From the NCBI RefSeq assembly GCF_000731095.1, contig NZ_JMTZ01000002.1, positions 25,523-89,522 of the forward strand: a stretch of DNA of 64,000 nucleotides. Reading direction: 5' to 3'. This DNA is from Lysobacter antibioticus (GTDB lineage Bacteria > Pseudomonadota > Gammaproteobacteria > Xanthomonadales > Xanthomonadaceae). This document shows, one piece after another, positions 62,015-64,000 of this stretch (position 1 is the first letter of the stretch; every line of letters starts with the position of its first letter). Both the position numbers and the translations under genes were made by a program. Below the pieces are notes generated by a model that worked only from the letters and a program-made list of their open reading frames with translations, had not been told where the DNA came from and made no database searches.

Positions 62015-63049
62015 TCAGGCCGCGGCGACTCGCACCACGCGCTTGCCGAGGTTCTGCCCTTCGAGCAGGCCGATGAAAGCCGTCGGCGCATTCTCCAGGC
62101 CGTCGACGACATCCTCGAGCAACTTGACCCGGCCTTCGGCGACCCACTGGCTCATGTCGCGGCTGAACGTTTCGAAGCGATCGCCGTAATGGTCGAGGAT
62201 GATGAAGCCCTGCATGCGGATGCGCTTCTGCAGCAGCGCAGTCATCGTCTGCGCCAAACGGTCCGGGCCCGAGGTGTGCTCAGCGCCGTTGTAATGCGCG
62301 ATCACGCCGCAGACCGGCACGCGTGCGCCGATGTTGAGCAGCGGCAACACCGCGTCGAACACGGCGCCGCCGACGTTCTCGAAATAGACGTCGATGCCGT
62401 CCGGGCAGGCCGCGGCAAGGTGTTCGGCCAGTCGGGGGTCGTGGCGGTCCAGGCACACGTCGAAGCCGAGTTCCTCGACCGCATGGCGGCATTTGTCGGC
62501 GCCGCCGGCGATGCCGACCACGCGCGCGCCCTTGAGCTTGGCGATCTGCCCGACCACCGAGCCGACCGCACCGGTCGCCGCGGCCACGACCACGGTTTCG
62601 CCGGCTTGCGGCTGGCCGATGTCGAGCAGGCCGACGTAAGCGGTGAACGCCGGCATGCCGAGGCCGCCGAGGGCGAACGAGGGCTGCGGCATGTCGCCGA
62701 GCGCCTGCAGATCCTTGCCATCGGACAGGGCGTAGTCCTGCCAGCCGGCATTGCCGAGCACCACCTCGCCGACGCGGAACTGCGGGTGCCGCGAGGCGGC
62801 GACGCGGCTGACCGTGCCGCCGACCATCGGCGCGCCCAGCGCCACCGGCGGCGCGTAACTGGTCCCGGCTTCGTCCATCAGATTGCGCATGTAGGGATCG
62901 AGCGACAGGTACAGGGTGCGCAGCAGCACCTGGCCTTCGTCGGGCGTCGGTACGGCGGTTTCTTCGAAGCGGACATCCTGGGCCGTCGGCAAGCCGCGCG
63001 GGCGGTTGGCCAGGACGATGCGGCGGTTGACGGTATCGCGTTGCGACAT
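62015..63049 (-). CDS. NADP-dependent MDR oxidoreductase (CurA/LTB4DH-like)
   Basis: The 344-aa medium-chain reductase has LSLDPYMRNLM at the start, VVVAAATGAVGSVVGQIAKL as the nucleotide-binding Rossmann motif and YFENVGG later. There are no zinc-ligand Cys sets, so it belongs to the zinc-free double-bond reductase group. Such enzymes reduce the C=C bond of enones. A TAGACCGGTCGTCTA palindrome lies 77 nt upstream and the same palindrome sits before the tetR gene, so the TetR controls it. Confidence 0.92.
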   Translation of the reverse strand: MSQRDTVNRRIVLANRPRGLPTAQDVRFEETAVPTPDEGQVLLRTLYLSLDPYMRNLMDEAGTSYAPPVALGAPMVGGTVSRVAASRHPQFRVGEVVLGNAGWQDYALSDGKDLQALGDMPQPSFALGGLGMPAFTAYVGLLDIGQPQAGETVVVAAATGAVGSVVGQIAKLKGARVVGIAGGADKCRHAVEELGFDVCLDRHDPRLAEHLAAACPDGIDVYFENVGGAVFDAVLPLLNIGARVPVCGVIAHYNGAEHTSGPDRLAQTMTALLQKRIRMQGFIILDHYGDRFETFSRDMSQWVAEGRVKLLEDVVDGLENAPTAFIGLLEGQNLGKRVVRVAAA

Positions 63050-63125
63050 GAGTGCATTCCTTTAGCGCTGGGGTGGGGGTTGGATCGTTCGTAAGCGAGG
63101 TGCTGACGACAGGCCGCACGACAAA

Positions 63126-63140
63126 TAGACCGGTCGTCTA
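63126..63140. promoter_or_regulatory. TetR operator upstream of the oxidoreductase
   Basis: TAGACCGGTCGTCTA is a near-perfect palindrome in the oxidoreductase promoter. An identical copy lies at 63824-63838 before tetR. Confidence 0.8.
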
Positions 63141-63190
63141 TAAAACAGGCAAAACTAAAGGCGGGAACGCAGGCACGCTCCCGCCTCGGC

Positions 63191-63802
63191 TCAGGCGTCT
63201 TGGGCCAGGCCCAGCCGCTCGCGCGTGCCGGCCATGACCATATCCAGGCCGCTGCGGTCGCGGGCGATCTTGGCCAGCAGACTGGCGCCGAGCCAGCTCT
63301 GGTAGAGCGCGACCGCGGTCGCCTGCGAATCCGATGCATCGGCGAGACCGGCGAGCGAGCCGTCCACGCGCCCTGCTTCGATGCACTGGGCCAGACGATC
63401 GACGACCCCGCGCGTGCCGCGCGCCAGCGCCGCGCGCATGCTTTCCGACAAATCGCAGACCTCGGCGCCGAGCTTGACCACCGGGCAGCGGCTTTGGTTT
63501 TCCTCGCCGGTCTGCGAATCGAGCCAGTCGTTGAAGAAGGCGATCGTCCGCTGCGCCCCGGTACCGGGCTGCGACAACAGCGCGTCCATCCGCCCCAGGT
63601 ATTCGGCGAAATAGACCTCGAGCACCGCTTCGCCGAAGGCTTCCTTGGAACCGAAGTAGTGATAGAACGAGCCCTTCGGCACCTGCGCCGCGGCCAACAC
63701 CTCCGACAGCCCGACCGCGGTGAAGCCCTTGCGCAGGAACAGCGGGTGGGCCACCTCGAGGATGTGTCGGCGGACGTCGGTAGCGGCGGGGGTGGCGTTC
63801 AT
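63191..63802 (-). CDS. TetR/AcrR-family repressor
   Basis: The 203-aa regulator has a helix-turn-helix at about 10-55 (VGLSEVLAAAQVPKGSFYHYFGSKEAF), matching the NemR/AcuR type, and a ligand-binding helical domain. The ATG at 63802 was chosen over a GTG at 63811. It lies upstream of the oxidoreductase on the same strand with 141 nt between. Identical palindromes before both genes show autoregulation and control of the reductase, with release probably by a reactive electrophile. Confidence 0.92.
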   Translation of the reverse strand: MNATPAATDVRRHILEVAHPLFLRKGFTAVGLSEVLAAAQVPKGSFYHYFGSKEAFGEAVLEVYFAEYLGRMDALLSQPGTGAQRTIAFFNDWLDSQTGEENQSRCPVVKLGAEVCDLSESMRAALARGTRGVVDRLAQCIEAGRVDGSLAGLADASDSQATAVALYQSWLGASLLAKIARDRSGLDMVMAGTRERLGLAQDA

Positions 63803-63823
63803 AGGCGGCACGATAGCCGCAAT

Positions 63824-63838
63824 TAGACCGGTCGTCTA
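63824..63838. promoter_or_regulatory. TetR operator upstream of tetR
   Basis: TAGACCGGTCGTCTA, identical to 63126-63140, lies 21 nt upstream of the tetR start. Confidence 0.8.
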
Positions 63839-63873
63839 GTGCTGGGAGACGAGCGGGTCGCGGATACTTCCGG

Positions 63874-63900
63874 GTAGGAGCGGCGCAAGCCGCGACCGCG
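63874..63900 (+). repeat. REP-like element
   Basis: GTAGGAGCGGCGCAAGCCGC followed by GACCGCG is a copy of the REP-like unit also seen at 22232-22319. Confidence 0.7.
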
Positions 63901-63964
63901 CTGCGAAGGTCTCGCGGCGCTTCTCCCAAGCAAGGTCAATATCTAGATCAAACGCCTAAAGCTT

Positions 63965-63996
63965 CCGCCACTAAAGCGGCGGGTTACTTTCTTTTG
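63965..63996 (+). terminator. Terminator-like hairpin at the window edge
   Basis: CCGCC (63965-63969) and GGCGG (63978-63982) form a short stem followed by GTTACTTTCTTTT. The window ends directly after it, so the gene it serves is not visible. Confidence 0.4.
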
Positions 63997-64000
63997 TCAT

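Overview
The window is GC-rich, gene-dense chromosomal DNA of a gammaproteobacterium that most resembles Lysobacter or a close Xanthomonadaceae relative. The evidence is the high GC content, many secreted hydrolases and lectins (PHB depolymerase-type esterase, GH6 glucanase, S8 protease, ricin-type lectins), FabV as enoyl reductase, a TonB receptor, and REP-like GTAGGAGCGGCG...GCCGCGAC elements. The genus is an inference. No rRNA, tRNA, CRISPR array, prophage or insertion sequence was recognised.

Layout. 0.9-3.4 kb: two tandem secreted ricin-lectin proteins. 3.5-7.9 kb: LysR regulator diverging from an AhpD-like / PNPOx-ferredoxin reductase / alpha-beta hydrolase set, ending in a 16-unit hexanucleotide repeat. 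8-12.4 kb: housekeeping and hypothetical genes. 12.7-15.3 kb: metNIQ methionine importer. 15.6-17.6 kb: a compact candidate RiPP operon (promoter, two homologous 45-aa peptides, hairpin, YcaO). 17.6-22.2 kb: an enol-lactonase/LysR pair and a dienelactone hydrolase/AraC pair. 22.5-25.5 kb: GH6 glucanase and a GT39 transferase. 26-28 kb: fabV and small proteins. 28.4-31.2 kb: a cyclodipeptide pathway (tRNA-dependent cyclodipeptide synthase, P450, methyltransferase). 31.5-39.2 kb: acyltransferase, then acyl-CoA ligase, hydrolase, TonB receptor, AraC regulator and MaoC hydratase, which look like an uptake-and-catabolism locus. 39.4-43.8 kb: secreted esterase, a DUF6973-like protein with a lipoprotein, and an S8 protease. 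43.9-51.2 kb: a 1625-aa trimeric autotransporter adhesin next to a histidine kinase and OmpR-type regulator. 51.5-54.6 kb: haloalkane dehalogenase, nitroreductase, and an EamA exporter diverging from MarR. 54.7-60.7 kb: poorly characterised accessory genes, including two pairs of local paralogues. 60.9-63.8 kb: M28 peptidase and a TetR-controlled oxidoreductase.

Most interesting parts. (1) The YcaO operon has two precursor-like peptides with no Cys and no obvious partner enzyme, and a strong hairpin between the peptides and the enzyme. (2) The cyclodipeptide operon has a P450 lacking the usual I-helix Thr and a synthase with an unusual N-Y-P signature. (3) Two adjacent paralogues at 58.2-59.5 kb may have an ADP-ribosyltransferase-like fold. 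(4) A previously unrecognised ~75-residue domain is duplicated at 54.7-55.5 kb. (5) Three direct repeats phased at 11 bp lie between the adhesin and the kinase. Several regulator operators are visible as clean palindromes beside their regulator genes.
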